From Scleroderma bovista (taxonomy: Eukaryota; Basidiomycota; Agaricomycetes; Boletales; Sclerodermataceae), in NCBI GenBank assembly GCA_037178675.1, contig JAYMGJ010000239.1, forward strand, positions 119,310 to 183,309: a stretch of DNA of 64,000 nucleotides, in the 5' to 3' direction. Positions 42,053-54,808 of the stretch are shown here, in pieces (position 1 is the first letter of the stretch; every line of letters begins with the position of its first letter). The notes under the pieces were generated by a model, which did no database searches, was not told the origin of the DNA, and worked only from the letters and a program-made list of their open reading frames with translations. Made by a program: the position numbers and the translations under genes.

Positions 42053-45000
42053 TCAGTTATAAATCAGAAGCGGTAACAGCCTGTCGCCTTATCAGTGTCC
42101 CAAAGCTTGTCGAAGGACCGGACACATACCTGTCAGCATTAAAAAGAAAATTATTTGCCACGTCTTCGCCCTCCAAGAACCGCATCGGATAGACCACTAC
42201 GAATCAGTCAGTTCCGGTCTTCCTCACAAAGCACAGTTTGATTTCACACCTAAATGCCCACGCGTCTCCTTCAGTAAATTTTCCATCTCCTCCATCTCTC
42301 TCATATCGAACGGTGAGTTACGGGTAGACTTCACCCTCCGAGGGCCCTTCTCTGAATCCTGGTTGTTCGAAGGTGATTCGCTACCGCTATTGTTGTCTCC
42401 CCTCTTCCCCTGCAGGCTTTCTTTGCTCGCCTGACCCTTGTCTAAACCCTGGTACGGCAGGCCAAGCAAACTCTCCTCGGCTACGCCGGATGGTGCTCGC
42501 GACACAGGCACTGGTGTGCGTCTGTCCTTGAACTACCGGGTGGATAATGAGTTTGGATTATACAAAATTATTGCGGATTCTCACCGGTTTCGTGAAACGC
42601 CCATGATGAGCAATAAACTCCGTGTACTGCTTCCAGGTAGTGATCATGTCGTCAGGTACCGCATGGAACACTTGTCGATATATTTCGGTCTGTTGCTCAC
42701 AAGTCAGCACGCAGAATAGCACAGAATCGATCGACGCAGACATTATGCACAGCACATGCAACCCACACGCTTTTCCAGAATCCATCACAAATCGGGTCTT
42801 CGAAACCATCGGGATCAACAATGGGTGTCGGGGTAGACAATGTCCATATTCTGTTTGCTGGTTTCCCCGCGAAATGCCTTCGCGAGGTTGATCTTCCACG
42901 TGTTAAGTTCTCCTCACTCACGTCATGAACACCAGGTTGCATATGTGAAGATTCTTTGTGGGAAGAAGTACTCTTCGATGGGCTGACAGGCTCCCCATGA
43001 GCCCGTACGCCCGCGGTGAGCGCGTCAGTCGACTCGACATCATCCTTTGACCTGGGATCGTGCTTCTGGTCTTGTCCAGGTGAAGGCAACGACCGGCTGT
43101 CGATGATAGGATTCTCTTCAAGTGTCAACACCATCGAATTGCGGGAGCCCGATTCTTGACAATCGGAAGTCGTTTGTTCATCCCGCATTGCTTCCACTGA
43201 CTTCCCAGCCTCTGGCGCATTCTTCTGTGTTTCCGACATAGCCATTTCAGTTTTGGAAGCATCACGCGAGTCTATCACCCCCTCACATGTCAGAATACAT
43301 ACATTATTCAGCGAATGGGCCGCCACCAACCTTGCCCTACTTCATCTTGTAAGTCTTTCACAACATTACATGCTAGCGCCTCATCCTTGAACTGGGACAC
43401 ATCTTGCGTGCTCTGTTCTTGCTCTACTTCTTGTTCACGTCTTGGGCTAGCTGGCCGCCGCTCAGACAGAGCGTCAACATCAACACCAACATGCTCCTGC
43501 ATGAGCCGCACGCGCAGTGAATGCGCAAAGCGGCCAACTTTGAATGGATGCCCTGCCATCGTGCTGGGTACGATTAGACCTCAGGACATCGGAGATGATG
43601 TGGGTGATCTCACCCGTTGATCATGTCAGTATCGCGAATGATTGCAGCAATCTCAGAGTCCCGATCTCCACGCTGTGAACGCTCATTGACGTTGGCGCTT
43701 CCAATGATAGCTAGCCTATCATCAACGATACAAACCTTGCTCGTCAATGAGTAAAACACAGGGCAGTTGAGGACACTGAATAATACCTTCCCATGAATAT
43801 AAACCTGACATATGCGTCAGCCACCTGAATAAACACATGATATATGATTGCTTACAATCTCAGTCGTAAGAGCACTGTTACGAAGCTTCCCCCAGTTCCT
43901 CAACGAAAAGACTGATATATAGTCGCTGGGCTACACGCAAGTATTAGGGTGATCGCAATCAAATCCCCTTCGTCGGCGTACATTGATATGCTCCTTGAGG
44001 AGGCGCCCATATATCGAGTTAGGCCCACGGAACAGACTGCGGTTCTGACACTCGACAATAATCCGTATCTATGTGTGGCATAAGTGACACGAAAGTATAT
44101 TAACAGGCGCGTAGACTTACCGCACTTGCGTCACTGTGCTCTACAGGGAAAGGAAACCCAGGCAATAAAGGGATGATGATGCAGCATTTCCAAGGAGTCC
44201 CTTCCCGGTGCGCACGGATGATCCGCTGTACGATTGCATCTCCGATTCTGTTCTCGATCTTGACGTCATTTACAGTAGTGCTTCCGGCTGATGTTAGTAT
44301 TTGGTGCGTACGAACACGAGAAGCACTTACGACGTAATGAAAAATTGATTTTCTATATAAACGAAGTGCTGTGACTCCTGGATGGCTGCAAGGCTAAGTA
44401 AGGCAAGTGTTAACTCGAATGGTGACATGCACCCACCATCCACGTATGCATTTTGAATCGACTGTTCAACTCGGTTGAGGGTACCAAGCGACCATGGTCC
44501 AGCAGAACGGCAGATCTGCATCTCACACGTCCCCGTTAAACCCATGGTAGCCAGCTCGCTCTCCTTGAACTCAGGAGGAGGTAGCAAAAATGGCATAAGC
44601 CTCGAGTGATTCTTTGGGGTGCTCAGTAACAAGTGTTAATGCAAATTTCCTGATTCGCACCTTGATCCTCAGTAGATGGTTCCATCTGTCGACCTCGATT
44701 CAGTAAATCCTTGCGACGCATACAAACATGATACCTTTGCACGAAATGCCTGGCAAGATCTCTCGCAGGTTGGCCAACGACCTGTATCCCTACATCATGC
44801 CATGGCATTCTCGGGACCTTGACGCGATCGTACATATCTTCTTCCGGCTTATGCAAAGTATGAAAGTCGATCACTCGTGGGTTGCTGTAGTCCTTGCCTT
44901 TAAGTTTCGTTCGATAAGTTTACTCTAACATGAACCACCGGGGACTTACCCGGCCAAATCTCAACCTTGCTCGGGTTCAATTCCGAGTCATCAACAAGGA

Positions 45001-48000
45001 CATGCTGAGGGGTATCCCATCTGATAAATATAAATCGTAAAGTCCGACTCCTGTATCATGTGCAAGTTACCGACCTTCCAAAACAGAGATCAATGCCACC
45101 CATAAATGCGATCGTTTGGTCAATCACACAGAGTTTCTCGTGCTGAAGCAACAGGTTTCTCAGAAAGGCCCATGTCATTCACAAATATTGACTCACATGG
45201 GCCCAACAGAACGTCCCAGTTTGAAAATGAGAAGGGGAGCGTTGGATCATGATATTCTCATGAAGTGACGCTAGTTTTTGCTTTGTATAACTGCATTGCA
45301 GATGCATCAGGATTGAGCTACAAAAGGAACCGAATCACAAACTTGCTGTCCGTTGGTGTTGTCTTGCTTGATACTTCCTGGCTAATCACACCCCGATCAG
45401 CGAAGAACTGGTCCATACAAAAGAGACTTACTACAAGATAATAAATATCTTTACACCATCTCTTGCTTTTCGCTCCAGAAGTTTGTCCAACCGGTATTTC
45501 GGCTTATTCGGGCGGCGCAGCTGGAGCTCTTCAAGGCATTACTGATGCAGTTAAAATCCTTCTACCATCCATTGCACTTACCCGGAGAAAGCCACCAATC
45601 ATGGATATAGATTGTTTCTCGTGCCATCACAAGCGCCCTGGAAAGGTTCCACATGTAGTCGCGCTAGCCAAAATGAGGTGCAGGTCAGATCAAATCAAAA
45701 GGAGTGGAATATCAACAACAAAGTGCGCACCCCATCCACGAGCCATTGAGTCGCCACATTCATCCGCACAGGGGCAAAACTATCATACCGATTTTTGGCA
45801 ACCCAAGGTGAAGAGTCTTTAGCTTTATCCAGCGCCGTAATCCACTGCAACATCTGGCGCTGCATTCAGACCCATATATCAGCCCAGCCCAATCGGCCTC
45901 GTAGGTTCACCTACTTGGTTCCGCACAGACAATTTCAGTTTCATCTGTGAATTTTGTATGTAAAAGGTATGATGCGATAGTTCTTGTGACCGTTTTTTCC
46001 GTTTCTGCCTTTCGTTCTCAGGCAGTGCTTCTTGTTCTCTGTCGTCTGTGTCCGTCGCCAATGGGTCTTGATTCGTAGAGGGGTCAATGATCCCCGGAGG
46101 TGAACGCAGAAATTGTGAAGGAATAGAACCCCCCGACAAAACGGAATCTCGTCCCCTGCGCGATTGACTGGGAGCATTAAGTTCTTCCAGGTTTGTGTTT
46201 CTGGTGTTGGAGGAAAACTGCCCTATGCAAAGAACACGCGAGAGTCGACTTTTGAATGAATCCCTAAAAGACAAAGAATTCCCTTCCTGCCCTGGGGTAT
46301 GTTGGTCACGCTCCTCAACATGACGGGCTTCGGAAAGGAGAAAGGTCAAAGGCTTTCTATAGGGTCTCCGGGGTTGGATGATTTTGAAGTCGGAGTCAAG
46401 AAGAAAAACATCCCAAACAGTCGTCTAAAAGGCATATCAAGCACAGACGGAGCAAGGAGCCGGTGGACAAACCTCTCCTGGATCCTCGACTATGACCAAG
46501 TAACTTTCGCGCACAGAACACCAACGTAATTCCTTCCGTGCATTTCTGCCGGTCGATCTACGGCCTATTCCTGCGCCGTTTCCAGTCGATTCGATGCGCA
46601 AGAACCCTGCTTTATATTGCAAACCACCCGACGGAGCGAGGGCTATAAATAAGTCACTGATCTCCAGAAAACCTGAAAGCCTATTCGCAGAAGGATGAAA
46701 CATCTTATAATTGGTGGGTTAAGGACGATCACTATCTTAAAGGATGTACATACCACTGCCCGAATAAGATTGATGAGATAGTCTTCCAAGGCTTCACGCT
46801 GTAGTCGGGTAAAGTCAGCGTGCCGAACTTGGCTTCCGCCGCTCTCCCTACGCAGGAACTTGAGATAGGGAAGACCTGGATTGCAAATGACGTCAACGAG
46901 GTCAAAACACCAAGTCACAAACATTCACGAACTGGTGCGCGGAAATTCTGGTAAAGCATCCTTGTTAGCACTGAATGCATTCGAAATGGTATAATGCGTG
47001 TGTAGTGAAATAAAATCTCGTAATTTCCGATAAACAACCCATCGAATGGCACCGTTTGCGTATTCGCACTCAATCCGGAACACTGCTTTCTGCGAGTGCA
47101 TTGGATGCAAACTATCGCTGATACGAATACGAAGTCGATGAAGGAGGATTGGAATGCGCCGATGGCCTTTGTCGTCACGATCGAACCATAACCCAAGCAT
47201 CACGGCACAGAGGCCACCCGTTATTAGTTCGTCCGTTATGTTGACTTCTGGAGTAACAACAGAGTGGGACGGCGCTACAGAGGGCGAATGCCGTACGATC
47301 GACGGGAGGAGAGAACGCAATTTTGACCACCCAATGGAGCCCCCAGAACGCTTGGGTTCAAAGTGGGCTGGATGGGTTTGTGAGCGCTGAAGGGCAGTTG
47401 AATTTGGATCGTCTTTACTACCGGTTACCATGGTTTGGGTTCGCGAGACTAGCTCCTCGGGAACATTTTCCTTTTGTTGTGTTTCGCCTTCTGCAGGGGA
47501 AATGGGCTGTTCTTTCTCCTTCCCCTTCTCCTCTGCAGGGTACTCATGGAACCACCTAATTGGGTTCCAACTATCATCCATGGTTCCGTGTCTCTCCCTG
47601 TTCTTACCCTTCCTATCTGGCGCGCCCTTATCTGAGCTAGTGCTATGGAGCTCCAATGCACCACGGAAGGATGTGAATCGATGAGAGTCCGTACGAGAGG
47701 GACACTCGCCAACGGTGTGTTCATAGATATCTGCGCTTTCAGGTTCAGTAGAGAGCTGAACCAGTTGGGAGATAGAGGGGGTACAAGAAAGAGTAAATTG
47801 GTGAGAGAGAGAGCGCGGAGGGCCGGTCCTAGTAGATGGTGTGTCCTGCAGCGAAGCCCTGGGTGCTTCCCGGGGGGATGAGTGTCCTACAGGAACAGAT
47901 CGGAAGTCCGGAGATTGTGATGATATATCCGCAGCGGTATAAGCACGATCTTGAACACGCACGCCATTGATTGGTGGACCGAAAGCCCGAATCCGATGCT

Positions 48001-48187
48001 TGTGTGAACTGGCAGAAAGCGCAGCGGTTACAGTTTCTGGTAGAGTGAAGTTCGGAGCAGCTGGAGGCAAAGTTTGGGGCATTTCCTCGGGCGCCATGCT
48101 AGCAGCTGTAGTGTTGAAATGAAACGTTGACAACGGAACCAGATCAGCCTGGGCTTGATATTCAACATCATCATACATATTCAGCAA
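42053..48187 (-). CDS. Phospholipase D (PX-PH-PLDc, Spo14/PLD1 type)
   Basis: Hydrolyses phosphatidylcholine to phosphatidic acid at membranes. N-terminal about 300 residues are disordered. PX domain: IRISDSLHPMHSQKAVFRIE, WVVYRKLRDFISLHTHY, YLKFLRRESGGSQ. PH region: NRLSGFLEISDLFIALAPSG. First catalytic HKD motif at 45150-45070 reads HEKLCVIDQTIAFMGGIDLC (H, K and D all present). Second, at about 43790-43670, reads YIHGK, split by an intron, then VCIVDDRLAIIGSANVNERS and QRGDRDSEI, so H-x-K-x4-D is intact across the splice. Between them are GTCEMQICRSAGPWSLGT and YVDGGCMSPFELTLALLSLA, with ESQHFVYIENQFFITS. The C-terminal segment ends NADRLLPLLIYN after an intron, with TGA at 42055-42053. 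Start could also be the ATG at 48097 (MAPEEM). Over 20 exons; most boundaries not fixed here. Confidence 0.92.
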
Positions 48188-48737
48188 ATAGCCAGATGAC
48201 CTGTAGGAAGCTTACCAATAGACAGAGGTAGAAACACGACCGACTGACCACGCTTGTGACGGTAAAAGGATTCAACAAACCGTAGCAAAGACGCTGGCCA
48301 CGGAAGACTCCATTCGGATGCAAAATACACTAATAGTAGGGGTCTGCCGGTATGACGTACATACAAACAACGAATAAAATAAAATAAAATAATAATAAAA
48401 TCATGTTAATCAAGAAAACGATCTGCCTGCTTTCCCTTGCACGACAAGGGCCCTGGGAGGACCGTAATTCGTCGGAATCTCGATTGATGAGCGATCAATT
48501 GCCCATTTCAAAACTCTTCGACCTTCTGTGGTCGGATTTTTCGTAAGGTTTTGCCGGCGAAGACGGCATTTCAAGTTCTGATATTTGGGGGTTTTGGAGG
48601 TCACAGAGTCGGAATTGTCTGGAGTCCAAGTTCTTACTGTAAGGTGAGTTCGTTTACTGTAAATAGTAGAGAATTAGTTGTGTCTCTCATCCTTTCAAAC
48701 CCCCTCACGGATCGATAGACAACAAGTAACAATTGCT
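48188..48737. other. Spacer upstream of phospholipase D
   Basis: About 550 nt. It includes an AT-rich microsatellite-like stretch of AAAAT and AAT units (48372-48402). The part near 48410-48650 could be the remaining 3' end of the broken FAD gene (a spliced frame continues past 48738), but no family residues are visible. Expected to hold the phospholipase promoter. Confidence 0.45.
48372..48402. repeat. AAAAT/AAT microsatellite
   Basis: Simple repeat of ATAAAATAAAATAATAATAAAAT type upstream of the phospholipase D start. Confidence 0.75.
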
Positions 48738-50219
48738 TTACCTGCCGAGTCGCTTTGGGCTTCCACCCTTCTCCTCAGTACAAAACAGACCGAATGCCCA
48801 CTTAGTACCCTCTTCAGACAGCACTGCAGCAGTATCAGGGTGAATTACCATCCCGCCAATGGTAAACGTGATGCCACAGGCCACCTTTCAATACTGCCGC
48901 AAAGGAAGGGTGCGTTAACAATTGATAGTACAGCCCAATTCGACTTTGGTACTAGGACAAGTGACATGGTCAAAGACTGGGTAGATAAGCCATCCTTGAT
49001 GGCAGGGTTCCACCGTGAATTTGGGTTTTCGACTCGATGCTGGTCAACGGCAGAGTTATACTCGTTCTCTATCTGCAGAAACTGTCTCGTGTTCCGCAGC
49101 CCGTTCTGCCATTTCGACGAGTTCTTCCACGCTTCACGCTACAATCTTCTCGGCGACACCATCATTATACTCCTCTTTCCGAAGAAAGGGCACCGTACCC
49201 GCATCCCATACCTGAAATGCGAAACCGTCCAGTTGAGAAAGAATCACCCTCCCAATATAATCGCTGAAATCCTGCCCTTCGTCGACAAATCGTACACCAT
49301 CGACATTCACCATGATAGCCAGACTCTGGGTCTTTGTTGCTCAGTTCCCTGTCCTTCGTCAGCTGGTGCATTTGCCTCCCAGCAAGTGCTGTGGCAGCTA
49401 CCCCAGTCACCGACAAGTTCGGCACCTATAGCTTGGACTGTCATAATCCAAGCGTCTCCAGTGTTGAAGGGGGTTCCTCTGACCTATTAAGTGTAAACCA
49501 GTGGCACGGAAAGAGTAGTCAACCATGAGCCTACCCTTGCCTTCTCCCAGTCAGCTTTCAGATACTGCCTACGTAGCTCCCTGCTTGCTTCATACCCTCC
49601 AGTTGCGAGTATGACAGAGGATAGTTCATGACCGCCTCTGCCCACACCTCCACCAGTCACCGCACCACTTTCGCTTTCAATTCGTAGTGCTGGAGCTTCG
49701 AACAAGATCTGGATGCCTGCCTTCTTGAGTCGGCCCTAATCAATCCCTTTCCCCCATCCTCCGCGTTCAGTACAGGTCCTCTTGTCTGGCATCTACTTCA
49801 TATGCCTGCCTGTGGGACGACAGTACGAATGGTATGCCCACCTTCCTTTCCAGCCATTCGATCGCGTCGGACGAGACGCCACTGACCTGACGAGAATTGC
49901 ATCTGGTTAATTATCGCCCAAGCGCATGATATTACTGACGAAATCGTCAACAGCCTCGCATCGCTCGAGACCGATCTTTTCTGCCTGCTCTGATGTGACA
50001 CTTTGTACGAGAGGCAAGAGCTTCTGCAGACCACCGCGCACCGTGCACATGGCACCAGCTGTGAAAGGACTGTTTCCACCTGCCCACTTTTGTGGTCTCC
50101 ACGATGAGGACATCTGTGTAGCTAGCTTCGACGGCTGCAAAGGCTGCTGAAGCGCCTCCATGGCTACTTCCTGCGACTATGCAATCAAGCACTGGTTTCC
50201 ACGAAGGAATGGTTGACAT
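48738..50219 (-). pseudogene. FAD-dependent dehydrogenase (FAD_binding_2 / tricarballylate dehydrogenase-like), multiple frameshifts
   Basis: Recognisable pieces of a TcuA-like flavoprotein appear in the correct order but in changing frames. Frame a: MSTIPSWKPVLDCIVAGSSHG and VLIVETTK (50219-50090). Next frame: WAGGNSPFTAGAMCTVRGGL from about 50089. Then SSDAIEWLERKVGIPFVLSS (about 49880-49810), PVLNAEDGGKGLIR (about 49770), KKAGIQILFEAPALRIESES and SSVILATGGYEASRELRRQY (about 49730-49560), RGTPFNTGDAWIMTVQAIGA with VGDWGSCHSTCWEANAP (about 49480-49380), IMVNVDGVRFVDEGQDFSDY (about 49340-49280), and GITFTIGGMVIHP (about 48870). At least four changes of frame occur inside contiguous stretches too short to hide an intron. 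The usual C-terminal G-L-Y-A-x-G-E active-site block is not found; the remaining frame reads FGLFCTEEKGGS and then ends. I read it as a decayed gene. Confidence 0.8.
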
Positions 50220-50401
50220 TCGAGGCTCAACTTGTAATGACACAGAGGGGAGACACAGGAGTAAACATCCGAAAGGAAATACGCAAAACTCAGTCAGCAA
50301 GCAATAGAATGTGCAGCCGATATCTTCGTCTCTTCCTACAGTCTTCACGCTTAAAATGGTCATGTGAACGATGACATGGGTATGAATCAATCCTCAGAAT
50401 A

Positions 50402-51528
50402 TCAGAGCCGAGTGGGATTAACAACGGTATACCCTCCGTCTATCACAATCTCCTGTCCATTCATGTACCCTGCTGCAGGCGATGCAAGGTAAACTGCTGT
50501 CCCGGCCATTTCCGCGTGCCTAAATGTCTCAATCGGTGGCAACAAACACACTGAGTGTTATACTCACTTTCCTGGTCTTTTCGCAGGCGTTGAGATGATC
50601 GGTTGGCCAATAGCGTCCGTCGCCTCTATGACGACATTCGTCATCTCACTCTCGAACGCACCTGGTGCGATGGCATTCACACGGACAGGTATTTGCTTCA
50701 ACGCGAACTCGGTAGCGAGAAGCTTCGTAAGGTGCGACGTAGCAGCTTTCGCGCTGTTATAGCAGAACTACAGAGTAACCTGTCATCAGAGCGACCTTAA
50801 TCATCCAGCGGAGTTGACATACGTGATTCTGTGCGAGCTTGATCAGGCCACTGATACTTGTGATGTTGATCACGTTCGAAGTGAATCCAGGTCTATCTTG
50901 AGAGCCCTTCTCAAGTAGGCCAAGGAATGCTACAGTGACGAAATAAATCGAGGACGTGTTTATGGTGAACAAGTTAGACCACTCCTCGAAAGATTCCTGC
51001 GCAAAGAGATATTTCCCGAGCTGCTCTGCGTTCTTGGGCGCAGTGGGCGAGGGCTTATTGAGCTCGGGGGAGCGTGGTCCCACTTGTCCTGCACTGTTAT
51101 GATGTCAGCGATCAATTCCAGATCACACTGGAAGACGATCTCCGACTTGTTGACGAGAATATGCAGCTTCCCTTCGCAATTGCTCAGCTTGTCCACGATC
51201 TGTTGGATGTCCTCCTTGGAGGTAACATCCATCCCCATCCTAAGCAGCACCAGTCACTAGTGTCAAACACCATAGCCACCTAGCTAGGCTCGAAAGGCTG
51301 AGCTCACGCGATGATTGTCCCCATATGAGGTTCCTTCTTCATGTCCCAGTCCTCGACGACACGCTGCAGAACATCCACTCGTCTTCCAGTGATGTACACT
51401 CGTGCGCCATTGGCCGCCAGACCTTGCGCAATCATCAATCCGATGCCCGTCCCGCCTCCTGTCACAAGGGCGACAAGGCCCTGGAGATCGTACAGCTTTG
51501 CGAGAGTGAATTCAGGCGGAGAGATCAT
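50402..51528 (-). CDS. Short-chain dehydrogenase/reductase (SDR), classical type
   Basis: NAD(P)-dependent oxidoreductase of unknown substrate. Start ATG 51528. Residues: [20 protein letters not shown] (Rossmann T-G-x3-G-I-G), ARVYITGRR (NADP-like Arg pair), [16 protein letters not shown] (D in the adenine pocket), [13 protein letters not shown] (NNAG, restored by an intron of about 50 nt near 51160-51070), [12 protein letters not shown] (catalytic Ser), [20 protein letters not shown] (catalytic Tyr and Lys), [15 protein letters not shown], and [20 protein letters not shown] with [11 protein letters not shown] to TGA at 50404-50402. All catalytic residues are present and frames join cleanly, unlike its neighbour. 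Same strand as the broken FAD gene, whose start is about 180 nt downstream of this stop; the two may once have formed a catabolic pair. Confidence 0.9.
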
Positions 51529-51820
51529 TGTATGTTGATGGGCAAATGATGAAGTGCTGAGCCGAAGATCTATCACACAATAGCATAGACAGTCTAGTAG
51601 CAACCCTTGGGTCCGCATCATTAGATTGCCGGGGATCACAGATCATGATCTTCAAGTTCGAGGTGTGGTGTGTCCACCTCTGAACATCGTTAACGTTTGT
51701 CACCGTAACTGTCGTTAATAGGCTACGAAGGATAGTATACAAAGAATCCAAAGGGATTTGCTCTTCCGGTGTATGGTTACCCACGGAAATAGGGACAACA
51801 GCCGCAGAATGACTGTCCTC

Positions 51821-53149
51821 CTAAAGGTGACTATGTGAACAGACATCATCGTTAAACTGAAGAACCCTGGTGACCCCATTGATTCTGATCGTTCTGAAAA
51901 AAGGGAAGGACTTCCCAAGCCCAACTATTAGTGGTAATTCCACCCATCGCCCTTCGATAGATAAATCCGTCACGGAGCTCCGACATGCTTGCTCGCGAAT
52001 CATGTCGAAGAATGTTGTTGGTCCCGCGAATTGCACAGGAACGTGATTCCACGGGCTATGCGTTGTGACACAGGGATCGCATAGACTAAGTTTCCTCAGT
52101 GAAGGGAGTGAAAGTTGAGACACGATAGACAGGAGCTCTGTCGGCACCTTGACGTCTGTTCCGTCGACTCCCAGTGATAATGTCTCTAGAAACGGTAGGG
52201 TTACAATTTCTTCAACCGCCAGCTTCCCTCCGATATATAATATCTCAGTCTCCATCGCCTTGGATGCGAAACATAGCTTCAGTTCTCGAAGCTGAAATGA
52301 TACTTGTAGGATGAACAGGATCTCATCCACGGCAGTCCTTCCTGAAGTGAACCCGTGGTGGGTGTACTCCAGATATCTGAGGTTCCCGAAAAGCCCAGGG
52401 AGCCATGTCAGTCGGACACCCTCAACTGCCAACCTGGAAAGCCAAGGGGAAACGCCGTCGAAAAGGGTGAATTCTTTGGAATCATCGTTCCGGGAATATC
52501 GAAGGCTCAACGACTCTAGTCGGGGGACGAATATCCTCCCCTTAGAGTGTGGGTCACATGACCCAGAGGAAGTCCGACACAGCGGATCAAGTGCGATATT
52601 CCACAAATAGGGTGTGTACCCATCTAGCTGTATGTCAATTGACCGCATGCGTGTGAGGTGAGGTGCAAGCATGTGCATCTTCAGCGCCAAGTCGTCTATA
52701 TCGTGCGGCTCACTCGAAGTAGGATGTGAAGCCAGCACCACATCAAGGGTGCATGATCGAGCCCGGTAAAGGCGTTCTTGCCACATGATTAGATCTGAAT
52801 ACTGAGTGAGGACGACGCGTCTCCAGAGTGTCTGTGTGTGTAGCGCTATGGCCCTCCACGAGTGGCAGACATGAGATACGAGGACAGGGAACATTACATC
52901 ATCGAATGAACCGAGAACAAAAATGTGCATGAGCAGTTCGAGAGGTAGCCTGTGAATGGGATGGTCGGTCATCGCGGGGAGAGGGCTGCGATAGAGGGAA
53001 AAGGCCATGGACGGGCGCGATGTCTGTATTATGGAGCTACCGGGATCGGTCATCGAGGGCATTTGGGAGCAAGAGCGCACATTAGTGCGATCTGTGAGGA
53101 GTAGCCTGTGAACCTTAGCCTCTGTATGAAACCGACTAAAAGCGCGCAC
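51821..53149 (-). CDS. F-box protein with LRR-like C-terminus
   Basis: Single exon of 442 codons. An F-box lies near residues 65-105: HRLPLELLMHIFVLGSFDDV, VSHVCHSWRAIALHTQTLW, the pattern P-x-E-x-x-x-I-F then C-x-x-W common in mushroom fungi. The remainder has leucine-rich stretches (LESLSLRYSRND, LRELKLCFASK, LETLSLGVDG, LRKLSLCDPCV) of LRR character. Members of this family are highly expanded in Agaricomycetes and are presumed SCF substrate adaptors. Start at 53149 is the first ATG; the F-box would fit equally with later ATGs. Confidence 0.82.
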   Translation of the reverse strand: MRAFSRFHTEAKVHRLLLTDRTNVRSCSQMPSMTDPGSSIIQTSRPSMAFSLYRSPLPAMTDHPIHRLPLELLMHIFVLGSFDDVMFPVLVSHVCHSWRAIALHTQTLWRRVVLTQYSDLIMWQERLYRARSCTLDVVLASHPTSSEPHDIDDLALKMHMLAPHLTRMRSIDIQLDGYTPYLWNIALDPLCRTSSGSCDPHSKGRIFVPRLESLSLRYSRNDDSKEFTLFDGVSPWLSRLAVEGVRLTWLPGLFGNLRYLEYTHHGFTSGRTAVDEILFILQVSFQLRELKLCFASKAMETEILYIGGKLAVEEIVTLPFLETLSLGVDGTDVKVPTELLSIVSQLSLPSLRKLSLCDPCVTTHSPWNHVPVQFAGPTTFFDMIREQACRSSVTDLSIEGRWVELPLIVGLGKSFPFFRTIRINGVTRVLQFNDDVCSHSHL

Positions 53150-54808
53150 GGCGGCTCACTGGTTGGGGTGGATCTTGTCGCGGATAGCATTTGTGAATGA
53201 ACGGGTGAGGGCCAGTTCACGGCGTCGAGATCGCCTGAGGGAAAAAGGCATGCCCGTAGATGGGCCCTTGTGGGCCTCGATCATTGTGATCGCGATCGTG
53301 AAGTAGCGGCGCAGGCATTTATGGGGCCTTCCGTGCCACAGGGGCTGTCTTACCGCATATCTGGCTGTAATGGTATCAGTGTTGTAACTGAGAACGGGAG
53401 CCGACCAGACAAAAGAAGTGTCCCGTGCTTGAGCGCTCGCTGGTGCTGTGTCTGCCACGTAAACAATGACAAGAATTGAGAGTCTGGGCAAGTTCCGAGG
53501 TTCATTTGGGCAGCGCTGGAAGGGATATCAAGACAAAGCAGAGGTCATGCTGCTGACAAGACAACTGATAAGTAGAGCACCTCGAGAACACTCATTTGGA
53601 AGTTGGAACTGATGTGGTTTCACCTCACACGCTGACCAGAAGGCTTATGTAAACGGACGATAATGCCTTGGGACACGTAACCTACATAGATCGAGTGCCA
53701 TTTACCAAGAGGATCGATCAGCCCACTTCACCCCGAACTGAAACATGCACTCCAGATTTCCCACTGAACCCTGAGTCCTTCGAAGGAGGACTAAGATTAA
53801 GTTGGGTACCTGCACCTATAAGTACCCAAGATGATATGGCGGATCAACGGTATCTCGGATGGATACGTGTGGTTAGGAATAACGACGCCCACTCTTTGGA
53901 AAACTCAAGAGAGCCGTGGCACTACTTGTAAGGCTCACGTTATATTCCCAGACGGGTGCTGTGAAGCATGTGTAAGACGTGTAACGGAACCTTACGACAG
54001 ACGGCAACCATTTCGCCGAGGAAACTGACCCGAGGTACAACTTTGTTGTAGTGTTCGGCCCGAAGGTGAGTTGCCAATACATGGTCCAAAGATTGAATTC
54101 AGCGTTCACTTTAAGGACACGTACCATGAACTTACAAATTGCTGTGAAATAGTCTGCTTAATGCAAATTCGGACGTTCACAAACGAACCGGAATATCACG
54201 ACGATTCTAGCCCAATGATAGAAATGTAACTTACCAACGGCCCATAAACATCGCTGTTCCTCTCAAGGTCATCACTGAAGTTGATCATAAGAATAGGATG
54301 TTTGTGGTCCGCAGGCTCCTGGCGGGCTCCGCCAACCGAACACCTTGTGGTTTCAGTGAGAAATAGCACACCAGAACCTGGTTACATTTCATTTTGGCTC
54401 CCAGTCTGCGCGTTGCCCAGACAGAATCTCAACAGCAAGTTTTCAAAAATGCGTCCATGATAGCAGATACACCAATGTGTTTTGGGCTGTGGACGAGAAA
54501 GACAACGTTGATACGTAGCCAATGTCAGCTGGGGCGTACCAAGTGGCATCCTCCTTTGTGACACAAAGGCTAGGATTGTAATACCATACAGTTATGTTGG
54601 CTGCGTTTGCAAGGCTGTATGGACAGGCGCGGGGCTAAAATCGTCAGTCCACGTACCTGTAGGACTCGTCTCTCACTCAGACTGCAGAGATTGATCCCGG
54701 GTGCGAAAGCCTTCTTTGTCGATGTTTGTGTCGTGAATAACAGGCCATCGGTCCTTGACGCGACTCACAAGCGCCTTTGCGCCTCCGTCCCAGCATTGGA
54801 GCGCGGTT
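53150..54808. other. Spacer F-box / SART3, with a possible small gene at 53.67-54.13 kb
   Basis: 1.66 kb between divergent starts. On the plus strand from ATG 53668, an 87-codon frame has a protein-like composition (FTKRIDQPTSPRTETCTPDF, LSWVPAPISTQDDMADQRY, LGWIRVVRNNDAHS) and ends at TAA 53929-53931 with a GTAAGG donor-like site at 53928-53933; a continuation VRPEG after a TTGTTGTAG acceptor near 54052 is possible. No family recognised. The rest should hold promoters; nothing else seen. Confidence 0.35.

Noticed and set aside
48678..49490. 270-codon plus-strand ORF
   Set aside because: It is the antisense shadow of the broken FAD dehydrogenase, whose conserved blocks lie on the minus strand.
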